Shown here in pieces: positions 37,362 to 45,572 of a stretch of 64,000 nucleotides of DNA. The position numbers and the translations under genes are program-made. Under the pieces are notes generated by a model. The model made no database searches, had not been told where the DNA came from, and worked only from the letters and a program-made list of their open reading frames with translations. Origin of the DNA: Aliiroseovarius sp. F47248L (lineage in GTDB: Bacteria > Pseudomonadota > Alphaproteobacteria > Rhodobacterales > Rhodobacteraceae). The first letter of the stretch is position 1. The number at the start of each line of letters is the position of its first letter. The stretch is taken from NCBI RefSeq assembly GCF_023016085.1, contig NZ_JALKBF010000001.1:2594501-2658500 (forward strand). Direction: 5' to 3'.

Positions 37362-37963
37362 TGAAACGCAAACTCACGGGCGATCGCAAAGCCGAAATCC
37401 TAAGCGCCACCCTTAAACTGGCGTTCGAAGTCGGACCCGACCATGTGACGACGGGTCGGATCGCCAAACAGCTCGGCCTGACTCAGCCGGCGATCTACAA
37501 ACATTTTCCCAAGAAAGAAGATATCTGGAGCGCCATCGCAGATACTATCTGCAAACGGATCACCCAGAACGCTGATATCGGCAGAGCGGGCGGGCCGCCG
37601 TCCGACAGGTTGCGGCGCATGATTAGGTCGCATCTGCATCTGATCACTGAATATCCCGCATTGCCCGAGATCATGGTCACACGCGACCCCACAGAACGAC
37701 TGACCGAAACGCGCCAACGTATTCTGGCTGCCATGTTTGGCTTCCGCGATACATTGATCGCATGCTGCGACGAGCTTCGCGCGGCTGGGCAACTGCGCGA
37801 TGGGCTACGACCTGAAGATAGTGCCACCCTTCTGGTCGGCCTTATCCAAAGCCTCGTGCTGCGCCTTATTTTGACCCGGGACACCAGCCATTTGCTGGAC
37901 GAGGGGGAACGGCTTCTGAATCTGCAACTGTCCCTTTTTGAACACGAAGGACGCCAGCCATGA
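37358..37963 (+). CDS. TetR-family transcriptional regulator
   Basis: A 201-residue TetR regulator. The N-terminal HTH reads ILSATLKLAFEVGPDHVTTG and LGLTQPAIYKHFPKKEDIWS; the C-terminal part is the helical ligand-binding domain. Coupled by four-base overlaps to the small membrane protein and the membrane fusion protein. It probably represses this operon through the palindrome at 36915-36932 and is released by a pump substrate. Confidence 0.92.
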   Translation: MMKRKLTGDRKAEILSATLKLAFEVGPDHVTTGRIAKQLGLTQPAIYKHFPKKEDIWSAIADTICKRITQNADIGRAGGPPSDRLRRMIRSHLHLITEYPALPEIMVTRDPTERLTETRQRILAAMFGFRDTLIACCDELRAAGQLRDGLRPEDSATLLVGLIQSLVLRLILTRDTSHLLDEGERLLNLQLSLFEHEGRQP

Positions 37964-39318
37964 GACCCGGTTTGAAACTGCTTCTGATCACCCTACCGCT
38001 TGCGTTGATTGGGATTGCCATCCTTACCTTTGTGATTTCGACCCGTACACCGCCTGATCGCCATGAACTGGCTGAACGCGCCAATCCCGTGCGGGTGATA
38101 ACAGCGGAAACACGCATGATCGCCCCAACGCTTATCGGCTTTGGCGTCGTTGCCCCTGCCCGCACCTATCAGGCCATTGCCGAGGTTGGCGGGACGGTTG
38201 ACTACGTCAATCCGGCATTGCGCGACGGTCAGATATTGCCTGCCGGATCGGTATTGCTGCGGCTGTCACCTGTCGACTTCAATCTTGCGATCGCACAAGC
38301 GAACGCCAACATCAGGGCCGCCGAAGCGCGTCTGACAGAACTTGATGTCTCGGAAACCAACCAGCGTGCCGCCCTCACTATCGAGCTTGAAGCTCTGGAC
38401 CTGAAGACCGCGGAACTACAGCGCGCCGATACGCTATTCAAGGCTGGGACAATGACTCAATCAGCGCGCGATGCGATACGATCCGCCCACCTTGCGCAAC
38501 GCCAGAAAGTGCAGGGGATTGAAAGCACGCTTGCCCTATTGCCAACACAACGAACCGCGCAGACCCAACAGATCGCGTTGTATCGCTCTAACCTTGCAAC
38601 TGCTGAACTGAACTTGAAGCGTAGTGAGATGACGCTACCTTTTCTTGCCCGCGTCGCAAGCCATTCTGTCGAGGTCGGCCAGTTTCTGAACAAGGGTCAA
38701 TCCGCCGCCACACTGGACGGTGTCAATCAGGCGGAAGTAGAGGTGCAGGCCGCGATGAGCGACTTCCGAAGCCTCGTCCTCAATCGGCCAACGGGGCCAA
38801 CAATTTTGCCGATGGACCCGGCTATGCTGACCGATACCCTTCATGAACTGGGATTGAAGGCAACCGTTCGGCTGCGTTTGGGCGATGAAGTTCTGACGTG
38901 GCCTGCCACCGTGGATCGGATAAGTGACGGCATTGACCCCGAGACTGGTACGGTCGGTGTGGTCGTGCAGGTTAACAACGCCTATGGTCAGGCCGGAAAC
39001 GGAAACCGACCGCCGCTGACCAAGGGCATGTTCGTCGACATCGTTTTGCGCGCAGATCCGATCAGCGGCATTGTTCTGCCCCGCGATGCGCTAAACAATG
39101 GCCATGTTTTCTTGGCAGACTCAGAAAACAGGTTACGCATTGTTGCGGCTGAACCGAAGCTGGTGCAGGGAAATATCGCGCTATTCACAGAAACCATAGC
39201 CGAAGGAAGCCGCGTCGTCCTTAGCCCACCAATTCCAACCATTGACGGTGCGCTTTTGGATCCACATCCGGATACTGACATCATGAACCGTCTGCTGGCG
39301 GAGGATGCCACCCAATGA
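37960..39318 (+). CDS. RND efflux membrane fusion protein (periplasmic adaptor)
   Basis: A 452-residue HlyD/AcrA-type adaptor. An N-terminal anchor (LLLITLPLALIGIAILTFVI) is followed by the lipoyl half VGGTVDYVNPALRDGQILPAG, an alpha-helical hairpin (about residues 105-215) and the second lipoyl half MTLPFLARVASHSVEVGQF. It links the inner-membrane pump to an outer-membrane channel not found in this window. Overlaps both neighbours by four bases. Confidence 0.9.
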   Translation: MRPGLKLLLITLPLALIGIAILTFVISTRTPPDRHELAERANPVRVITAETRMIAPTLIGFGVVAPARTYQAIAEVGGTVDYVNPALRDGQILPAGSVLLRLSPVDFNLAIAQANANIRAAEARLTELDVSETNQRAALTIELEALDLKTAELQRADTLFKAGTMTQSARDAIRSAHLAQRQKVQGIESTLALLPTQRTAQTQQIALYRSNLATAELNLKRSEMTLPFLARVASHSVEVGQFLNKGQSAATLDGVNQAEVEVQAAMSDFRSLVLNRPTGPTILPMDPAMLTDTLHELGLKATVRLRLGDEVLTWPATVDRISDGIDPETGTVGVVVQVNNAYGQAGNGNRPPLTKGMFVDIVLRADPISGIVLPRDALNNGHVFLADSENRLRIVAAEPKLVQGNIALFTETIAEGSRVVLSPPIPTIDGALLDPHPDTDIMNRLLAEDATQ

Positions 39319-42300
39319 TCCGTTTCTTCGCGGCGCATCCGACCATCGCCAACCTTCTGATGATCCTGTTTCTGGCTGCCGGTCTGTTCGTCGCCCCGAC
39401 GCTGCTGCGCGAAACCTTTCCCCGCGCCACCCCTAGCGAGGTCGAGATCAGCGTGCCCTATCCCGGCGCCCGCCCCGAGGAAGTTGAAACCGCGATCTGC
39501 GAACGGGTCGAAAACGCGATGAACGCGGTGACCGGCATCGAACGGCAGTCCTGCGAAGCGCGTGAAAATTTGGCCCGTTCTGTTGTGACCATGCGCGAGG
39601 GCGACGATTTCCAAACCTTCGTGGCCGACATCAAATCCGAGATTGATGCGATCACCGACTTCCCGGACCGCGCCGAAGCCCCGACCGTGCGGGCGCTTGG
39701 TCTGACCGACTTCGTGGCGTCCGTGGCTATCACCGGGCCCATTTCCCGCACTGATCTGAAAGACTATGCCGAACAAACGCGCACCGCGATGCTGCGGTGG
39801 GGTGGCATACCCAAAGTCGATATTCGCGGCTTCTCGACCCGAGAGCTACAGATAAACCTGCATTCCGCCGATCTGCAGAAATTCGGGGTCTCGGTCGCTG
39901 ATATCGCGCGTGCGGTTCAGGCCGGAAGCCTCGACTTGCCCGCAGGTAGCATCGAAGCGACCACCGAAACCCTTCTGATCCGCGTGGCAGAGGAGCGGCG
40001 CGACACGGAAACGCTGGCAGCCTTGATCGTTCGGTCATCTTCTCAGGGGGGGCAGGTACGTTTGGGCGACATCGCTGACATATCCGAAGGATTTGCACAG
40101 GATGATGATGTCATCCTTTTTGATGGAGAGCCTGCCGCAATCCTCGATATCACGAAAACTCGCGCGGAAGACAGCTTGCGCACAATGGATGCGTTGAAGG
40201 CCTTTTTGGAGGCCGAGCGCGCCCAGGCCCCGCCCGGCATTACGCTTGCGATCACAGCGGACGGGGTATCTGTTGTGCGCGACAGGCTGACATTGGTGGT
40301 GGTCAATGGACTGCAAGGCCTTGCGCTGGTGTTCCTTGTCCTGTGGTTGTTCTTCGGTTTTCGCTTCTCGTTCTGGGTCGCGATGGGTCTGCCCGTGTCG
40401 TTCATGGGGGGCGTCGCTCTGATGGGGCTTGTGGGGTATTCTTTGAACCTGATGACCACGCTGGGCCTGCTGATCGTGATCGGGTTGTTGATGGACGACG
40501 CCATCGTGATCGCCGAAAATATCGCACGCCTGCGTGAAAAAGGGCGCAGCGCATTGGACGCGGCTGTAGATGGGGCGGCGCAGGTGTTTCCCAACGTGCT
40601 GGCCTCGTTCGGGACGACGGCCATGATCTTCGGCTCGCTTGCCTTTCTGTCCGGCGACCTTGGCGCCGTTTTGCGCGTCGTGCCGGTTGTGATGCTGTTC
40701 GTGCTCTCGGTCTCGCTGATCGAGGCGTTCCTGATCCTTCCCCACCACCTGATCCACAGTCTTGAGCTCGCAGATTACGACACAGGATTGCGTGCCCGTG
40801 TGGAAGCTGCGGTTGACTGGGCACGCGAAAAACTGATCGGCCCAATCGTCGACCTGACCATTCGCTGGCGTTACGCCGTCGCCGGCCTCAGCCTGACAAT
40901 TCTGCTGATCGCGACCAGCATGCTGGCCGGCGGCTTCCTAAAGTTCACCGCCTTTCCCGAACTGGATGGCGACACCATTGTTGCACGCGTGCTTCTACCG
41001 CAGGGAACGCCCCTGTCACAAACCGAACAGGTCGTCTCGCAACTTGAAGCTGGTTTAAACCAGGTCAATGCCACCCTGACCCCAGAACAACCCAACGGCG
41101 CACTCCTGATTCGCCATGTCAGCGTTTACTACGGCCTGAATCGGGATGCGTTCGAAACGGGTGCTCATGTTGTGACCCTCAGCGTTGACCTTCTTCCATC
41201 GGCCGAACGTATCAGCACACCTGACGAAATCATGGCCTTGTGGCGCGATACGGTTGGCCCAGTGCCAGACGTTGTCAGTCTGAAATACGATGAAAGCACC
41301 ATCGGTCCGGCAGGGATCGCAATCGACATGCATTTAAAAGGTGACGACCTTGTGGCACTCAAGTCAGCGTCGATCGAATTGCAGGACTGGCTGTGGCAGT
41401 ATCAGGGCGTCACCTCTATTCTAGACGACTTGCGCCCCGGCAAACGAGAGCTGCGCATCACTTTGAAGGACGCTGCCGGGCCCATGGGGATCACCGCAGC
41501 GATGGTCGCAGATCAGTTGCGCGCAGCCTATCTGGGCACCACAATCAGTGAAATGCAGATTGCCGGCAGCCTTGTCGAGCTTGTTGCTCAGTTCGGAACC
41601 CCGGAGCGCAGGGAACGTGATGTTTTCGACCGCTTCAATGTAACACGCCCCGACGGATCCTACGTGCCCTTGTCTGTGATCGCCGATGTCGAGATCGGCC
41701 AGGGCTACAGCCGGATCAACCGCGAAGACGGGATTCGTACGGTTACGGTGCAAGGCGCCATCGACACCCGCATCGCAAATGCCAACGCCATTGTCAGCGA
41801 CACGTTGACACGATTTGTGCCGGACTTCCTGAAACGCCATCCCACAGTCACGCTAGACGTTGAAGGCCAAAACGCCGAGGCCGGAAAAACGCAGCAATCC
41901 ATGCTCAAAGGGTTCATCATCGGACTTCTGGGTGTCTTTCTGCTGCTAAGTTTTCTGTTTCGATCCTATATCGAACCGATTGTTGTGATGCTCGTAATAC
42001 CCTTGTCCTTGCCCGGTGCAATTTTCGGACATATGGCGATGGGGCTTGATTTCTCTATGCCCAGCATGTTGGGCTTCGTCGCTCTTGCCGGTGTCGTGGT
42101 CAACAACTCAATCCTGTTGGTGGACTTCATCAAGCATGAACACGACGACGTCGCCAACGTATCCCAAGCCGCTGCACGGGCAGCGCGGGCACGGTTCCGC
42201 GCGATTTTCCTGACCACGACCACAACAACGGCTGGTCTGCTTCCCATCCTGACCGAGACAAATTTACAGGCACAAATCCTGATTCCTTTGGTGGCCAGCC

Positions 42301-42404
42301 TGGTCTTCGGCTTGCTCAGCGCCAGCCTTGTGGTGCTATTCGTGCTACCAGCTGTCTATGCAATTCTGGATGACCTGCATCTCAGCACCTTGGCGCAAAA
42401 ATAG
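39315..42404 (+). CDS. RND efflux transporter, inner-membrane pump
   Basis: A 1029-residue RND permease of the AcrB/MMPL-like HAE group. The N terminus FFAAHPTIANLLMILFLAAG, the proton-relay helix segment LIVIGLLMDDAIVIAENIAR, and the late segment ALAGVVVNNSILLVDFIK are characteristic; two large periplasmic loops lie between helices 1-2 and 7-8. It exports drugs or other amphiphiles with the adaptor encoded just upstream. The gene ends 64 bases before the left boundary of the tRNA-Lys island. Confidence 0.92.
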   Translation: MIRFFAAHPTIANLLMILFLAAGLFVAPTLLRETFPRATPSEVEISVPYPGARPEEVETAICERVENAMNAVTGIERQSCEARENLARSVVTMREGDDFQTFVADIKSEIDAITDFPDRAEAPTVRALGLTDFVASVAITGPISRTDLKDYAEQTRTAMLRWGGIPKVDIRGFSTRELQINLHSADLQKFGVSVADIARAVQAGSLDLPAGSIEATTETLLIRVAEERRDTETLAALIVRSSSQGGQVRLGDIADISEGFAQDDDVILFDGEPAAILDITKTRAEDSLRTMDALKAFLEAERAQAPPGITLAITADGVSVVRDRLTLVVVNGLQGLALVFLVLWLFFGFRFSFWVAMGLPVSFMGGVALMGLVGYSLNLMTTLGLLIVIGLLMDDAIVIAENIARLREKGRSALDAAVDGAAQVFPNVLASFGTTAMIFGSLAFLSGDLGAVLRVVPVVMLFVLSVSLIEAFLILPHHLIHSLELADYDTGLRARVEAAVDWAREKLIGPIVDLTIRWRYAVAGLSLTILLIATSMLAGGFLKFTAFPELDGDTIVARVLLPQGTPLSQTEQVVSQLEAGLNQVNATLTPEQPNGALLIRHVSVYYGLNRDAFETGAHVVTLSVDLLPSAERISTPDEIMALWRDTVGPVPDVVSLKYDESTIGPAGIAIDMHLKGDDLVALKSASIELQDWLWQYQGVTSILDDLRPGKRELRITLKDAAGPMGITAAMVADQLRAAYLGTTISEMQIAGSLVELVAQFGTPERRERDVFDRFNVTRPDGSYVPLSVIADVEIGQGYSRINREDGIRTVTVQGAIDTRIANANAIVSDTLTRFVPDFLKRHPTVTLDVEGQNAEAGKTQQSMLKGFIIGLLGVFLLLSFLFRSYIEPIVVMLVIPLSLPGAIFGHMAMGLDFSMPSMLGFVALAGVVVNNSILLVDFIKHEHDDVANVSQAAARAARARFRAIFLTTTTTTAGLLPILTETNLQAQILIPLVASLVFGLLSASLVVLFVLPAVYAILDDLHLSTLAQK

Positions 42405-42468
42405 CTGGCAAAAGCCGCACAAAAACATACGTTTTCAATGCGATTCTCAGCACTCAGATTTTTTGACA

Positions 42469-42517
42469 AAAGTGGTGAGCCGTGAAGGATTCGAACCTTC
42501 GACCCACTGATTAAAAG
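42469..42517. repeat. Left attachment site, duplicated tRNA-Lys 3' end
   Basis: These 49 bases are identical to 50775-50823 and contain the T arm, acceptor 3' strand and CCA of tRNA-Lys, but the rest of the tRNA is missing. It is the copy left by integration, not a second tRNA gene. Confidence 0.92.
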
Positions 42518-42647
42518 AACGGCCAGAACGATTTCGCCGCATTTCGTTCGATTTCGCTCACCTGACAAAAATGGCATTAAAACAGATATTTACCTTGAAC
42601 AAGGTCACGCCGAGCTTGCATGATAAACGCCAGAATTCGCCGCCATT

Positions 42648-42667
42648 TGCTTCCGTATAGCTTCCGG
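42648..42667. repeat. Left copy of 20-bp repeat, probable integrase arm site
   Basis: TGCTTCCGTATAGCTTCCGG, repeated exactly at 50693-50712 near the other end of the element. It contains two GCTTCCG half-sites, and two more in inverted orientation (CGGAAGC) follow directly on this side. Repeats of this type just inside att sites are usually integrase arm-binding sites. Confidence 0.6.
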
Positions 42668-42698
42668 AAGCGGGCCGGAAGCAAGGAGTGTTCTAGCT

Positions 42699-43886
42699 AT
42701 GTTCAAGCTCACCAAGCGCCATGTCGAAGGGCTGAAAATTGAATCCAAGGATTACTTGGTTTGGGATCGGGACATGCGGGGGTTTGGCGTGCGGGTCTAT
42801 CCGTCCGGCAAAAAAACCTATCTTGTGCAGTATCGGGTCGCGCAACGCACCCGGCGTTTTACCATCGGTCAACACGGCGTTCTGACAGCCGAGGAAGCCC
42901 GCTTGCAGGCGAAGCGTCTATTGGGCGATGTGGCGCGCGGCAAAGACCCCTCCGCATCAAAGCAAGCCAAAATGCGCGCGCCGACCGTTGCCGGACTGTG
43001 TGACCGGTTTCTGGACGAATATGTTGATCAGCATTGCAAGCCGACTACTGCAAGCGACTATCGCAGTATCATTCGCCGTTTCATCCGGCCCCAACTTGGC
43101 CCGTTGCCGATTGCCGAAGTCACCCGTGCGGATGTGGTGGCGTTTCATCACAAATTGAGGGACACGCCATATCAAGCCAACCGCGCCGCCAGCATGTTGT
43201 CCAAACTGTTCAATCTGGCCGAGGATTGGGGCTTGCGTCAGGCCGGATCGAACCCCGCGCGACGGATCAAGAAATTCCGCGAGGAAGAGAAAAAGCGTTA
43301 CCTGTCGGATGAAGAGCAAGCGCGGCTTGGAAACGTCCTCATAGAGGCGCTGGAAGAGGGGTCAGAGACGATCTATGCGGTTTCGGCCATATTCCTACTG
43401 CTGTTCACCGGATGCCGCCTGAACGAGATTCTGACGCTGCGATGGGACTACGTGACAACACACCACTTGGAATTGCCCGACAGCAAAACCGGACGCCGCC
43501 GCATCCCGCTTCCACGTGAAGCGTATGATATTCTCATGGAATTGCCCCGCGATCCTGACAACCCGTTCGTAATTCTGGGCGAGGTCGACGGACAACCGCT
43601 GGTGAACCTGCAAAAGCCATGGCAACGCATCCGCAAGCGCGCGGGTCTGCCCGACGTTCGCATTCACGACTTGCGGCACACTTATGCGTCAGTTGCCATG
43701 AAAGACGGGATCGACCCGTTCACCCTGAAAGAAATTTTAGGCCACAAGAACCTGACCACGACACTGCGCTATGCGCACCTTGCGGATGATGCTGTTCAAC
43801 GCGCGGCGGGGTCCGTGGCAAGCCGCGTTGCAGGGGCTATGGGACGGCGTGCAAATGCAAAACCGGGGTTGCGGGTGGTGCGTTAG
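42699..43886 (+). CDS. Tyrosine site-specific integrase
   Basis: A 395-residue tyrosine recombinase of the P4/DUF4102 type. Residues 1-90 form the arm-binding domain (MFKLTKRHVEGLK, then WDRDMRGFGVRVYPSGKKTY), residues 100-190 the SAM-like core-binding domain, and the rest the catalytic domain with Arg240 (TGCRLNEIL), His323 and Arg326 (HDLRHTYAS), His349-type HKNL and nucleophile Tyr358 (LRYAHL). It lies 182 bases inside the left att repeat and should integrate the element at tRNA-Lys. A dyad repeat and a hairpin follow its stop. Confidence 0.93.
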   Translation: MFKLTKRHVEGLKIESKDYLVWDRDMRGFGVRVYPSGKKTYLVQYRVAQRTRRFTIGQHGVLTAEEARLQAKRLLGDVARGKDPSASKQAKMRAPTVAGLCDRFLDEYVDQHCKPTTASDYRSIIRRFIRPQLGPLPIAEVTRADVVAFHHKLRDTPYQANRAASMLSKLFNLAEDWGLRQAGSNPARRIKKFREEEKKRYLSDEEQARLGNVLIEALEEGSETIYAVSAIFLLLFTGCRLNEILTLRWDYVTTHHLELPDSKTGRRRIPLPREAYDILMELPRDPDNPFVILGEVDGQPLVNLQKPWQRIRKRAGLPDVRIHDLRHTYASVAMKDGIDPFTLKEILGHKNLTTTLRYAHLADDAVQRAAGSVASRVAGAMGRRANAKPGLRVVR

Positions 43887-43888
43887 GT

Positions 43889-43907
43889 CTACGTATACGT
43901 TACGTAG
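43889..43907. repeat. Dyad repeat, copy 1 (after integrase)
   Basis: CTACGTA, TACGT, TACGTAG: a perfect 7-bp dyad three bases after the integrase stop. Its reverse complement matches 46943-46961, directly at the end of the replication gene, at 18 of 19 positions. Confidence 0.7.
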
Positions 43908-43944
43908 GAACATCGGACCGACGTTCAGACGTCCATGTTCTTTT
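43908..43944 (+). terminator. Probable terminator of the integrase gene
   Basis: GAACAT with GGAC pairs with GTCC and ATGTTC (one bulged C), followed by TTTTCT. It lies 21 bases after the integrase stop and probably ends that transcript. Confidence 0.55.
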
Positions 43945-44002
43945 CTGGCTCAATCCAATACGTAGATTGCACGTCACAATTCCGGCGCACAGGATCAAAC
44001 GA

Positions 44003-44812
44003 ATGAGAACATTCCACCTCACACCCTACTACTTCCTCTTACAAGCGTTCGATAAGACGGGTGAGGCTATGTTTGGTGAAGACTGGTCCGGACAAGAGGT
44101 GCGGACAGGCGCGCCTACGATGGACCTTCGCCCCATAAAAGCCGAGCAAGAAGCCATAGAAATACGTTTGCTAAGCATTGCAGACCGGCAGGCCGCGATA
44201 AGGGGCGAGGTTAATTTGCAGTTGTCGCCGGAAGAACGGGAGCGCGTTGGTGGCGAAACTATTGCACTTCGAGAAGAGCAAATAGAACTTCGCGTTAGAC
44301 GATCCGAACTTCCCGACCTGACCCACATGACCAATGAAGATGCGGAACGGTTTGAACGCCGTTGCGCTGTTGAAACTGAATTGAGAACCGCAATCCAAAA
44401 CGGCGCATTAAGACTGATCGCCGGAGATGGCTTGATTGTTGAATGGAACAAATGGGCGATGGAAGACGGTTTCAACGTCAATTTCTATCTATCCACGGTT
44501 CAAGTTCCTGCGAGCATCCTAAGCACGGGAAGCGCCCCAGCACTTGTATTGATCGAGGAATTTGAGACTTGGCTTAAGCGTTTTGGAGTTCCAACAGCCC
44601 CGCCCGACCCAATCCCGCTAATTACCCAGCTCGAGAACTTCTTTCGCGAGCAATTCAAAGGTGATCCGGAATTGCTGACACCGCGCGAGGCGTTCTTTGA
44701 CTTAGCCAGCAAGACCTTTCCTGATGCATCCTTGCGCAAGCTCAGACAGGCTTGGGATAATGCTGCGCCAGATGAACGCCGAAAAGGCGGGCGGAAGCGA
44801 AAGAGAGTTTAG
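44003..44812 (+). CDS. Hypothetical protein of the island
   Basis: A 269-residue soluble protein from the ATG at 44003 (AGGA 8 bases upstream); a TTG 12 codons earlier is in frame. Charged helical segments at about 50-130 (KAEQEAIEIRLLSIADRQAA) suggest a coiled coil. The C-terminal 80 residues end FPDASLRKLRQAWDNAAPDE followed by a basic tail GGRKRKRV, a pattern seen in DNA-associated island proteins. I do not recognise the family. A hairpin follows immediately. Confidence 0.65.
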   Translation: MRTFHLTPYYFLLQAFDKTGEAMFGEDWSGQEVRTGAPTMDLRPIKAEQEAIEIRLLSIADRQAAIRGEVNLQLSPEERERVGGETIALREEQIELRVRRSELPDLTHMTNEDAERFERRCAVETELRTAIQNGALRLIAGDGLIVEWNKWAMEDGFNVNFYLSTVQVPASILSTGSAPALVLIEEFETWLKRFGVPTAPPDPIPLITQLENFFREQFKGDPELLTPREAFFDLASKTFPDASLRKLRQAWDNAAPDERRKGGRKRKRV

Positions 44813-44813
44813 A

Positions 44814-44840
44814 AAACCGAAACAATGGGTGTTTCGGTTT
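44814..44840 (+). terminator. Hairpin after the hypothetical gene
   Basis: AAACCGAAACA, 5-base loop, TGTTTCGGTTT: an 11-bp perfect stem beginning two bases after the stop codon. The T-run lies within the stem; probably a terminator. Confidence 0.6.
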
Positions 44841-44893
44841 CCGCCTCCAAACAAAATAACATAGTAACTTATTGTTTTAATGAAGAAATAATC

Positions 44894-44919
44894 GAAACAA
44901 ATTTTGTTTCTGTTATAAT
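44894..44919 (+). promoter_or_regulatory. Palindrome and -10 element before the HTH/replication genes
   Basis: GAAACAAA, T, TTTGTTTC is a 17-bp palindrome (44894-44910), followed by a perfect TATAAT (44914-44919). This AT-rich region lies 84 bases before the HTH gene. The palindrome placed where a -35 would be suggests a repressor or activator site controlling the replication module. Confidence 0.5.
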
Positions 44920-45002
44920 AAATCGTGTCGTCTATTTGCGCCCAGTGCGCCTGCTTATCCTTACCTCACAAATCAAACGCCAACCAACGTGAGGTCAACA
45001 CA

Positions 45003-45218
45003 ATGCAGCATAGCCAACCCAAATCCAGCACCCTTGTAGATGAACGCGAAGCCGCGTCGATCCTTTGTTATTCCGTCCGTGCTTTGCAAAATTGGCGGCA
45101 TCGCGGTGGCGGGCCTGACTTTGTGAAAGTATCCGCCCGTTCAATCCGGTATCGCCGCGCCGATCTGGAAAAGTGGATCGCGGACCGCACGGTGTCCAAC
45201 ACCTCGCAGACCATCTGA
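45003..45218 (+). CDS. Helix-turn-helix protein (excisionase/AlpA-like)
   Basis: A 71-residue winged helix protein of the MerR-like HTH_17 class. LVDEREAASILCYSVRALQN, WRHRGGGPDFVKVSARSIRY and YRRADLEKWIADRTV are the classic segments of AlpA/Xis-type proteins. Start ATG at 45003, with GAGG 8 bases upstream. It could act as the excision factor for the integrase, as a regulator of the rep gene, or both. Confidence 0.85.
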   Translation: MQHSQPKSSTLVDEREAASILCYSVRALQNWRHRGGGPDFVKVSARSIRYRRADLEKWIADRTVSNTSQTI

Positions 45219-45356
45219 CATTCAGTTTTGCCCCGCAACAGTTGGTAGCGGTTGCGGGGATTTTGGGGCCGAGAGGCTTTCAAACGGGGCGCGGGGTGTC
45301 GCCACCCTGCGCCCTATCTATGTCTGCCACCAACCCAAACCAAGGAAAGGGACACC

Positions 45357-45572
45357 ATGTCAAACCAACCCGCCTTCAAGTTCAGGCTTGGCCTGATCAC
45401 CGCCACCATCTGGAAGAATGACAGCTTCTATTCCGTCGACTTCACCCGCTCCTACAAGGACGGCCAGGGCGATTGGCACAGCACGCAAAGCTATGCCCAT
45501 GCCGACCTTCTGAACATCGCCAAATGCGCTGAACGCGCCGAAAACTGGATTGCGAGGCAGACCAATGACTAA
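45357..45572 (+). CDS. Small protein upstream of replication initiator
   Basis: A 71-residue protein opening FKFRLGLITATIWKNDSFYS with an AAGGAAAGG site before the ATG. Short proteins of this look (aromatic beta-strand start, then SYKDGQGDW and a C-terminal helix) often precede rep genes of integrated elements; their role is unknown to me. It overlaps the replication gene by eight bases. Confidence 0.7.
   Translation: MSNQPAFKFRLGLITATIWKNDSFYSVDFTRSYKDGQGDWHSTQSYAHADLLNIAKCAERAENWIARQTND

Noticed and set aside
42469-42517. A second tRNA-Lys gene at the left island end
   Set aside because: Only the 3' part of the tRNA is present; the D arm and 5' acceptor strand are missing, so it is an att duplication.
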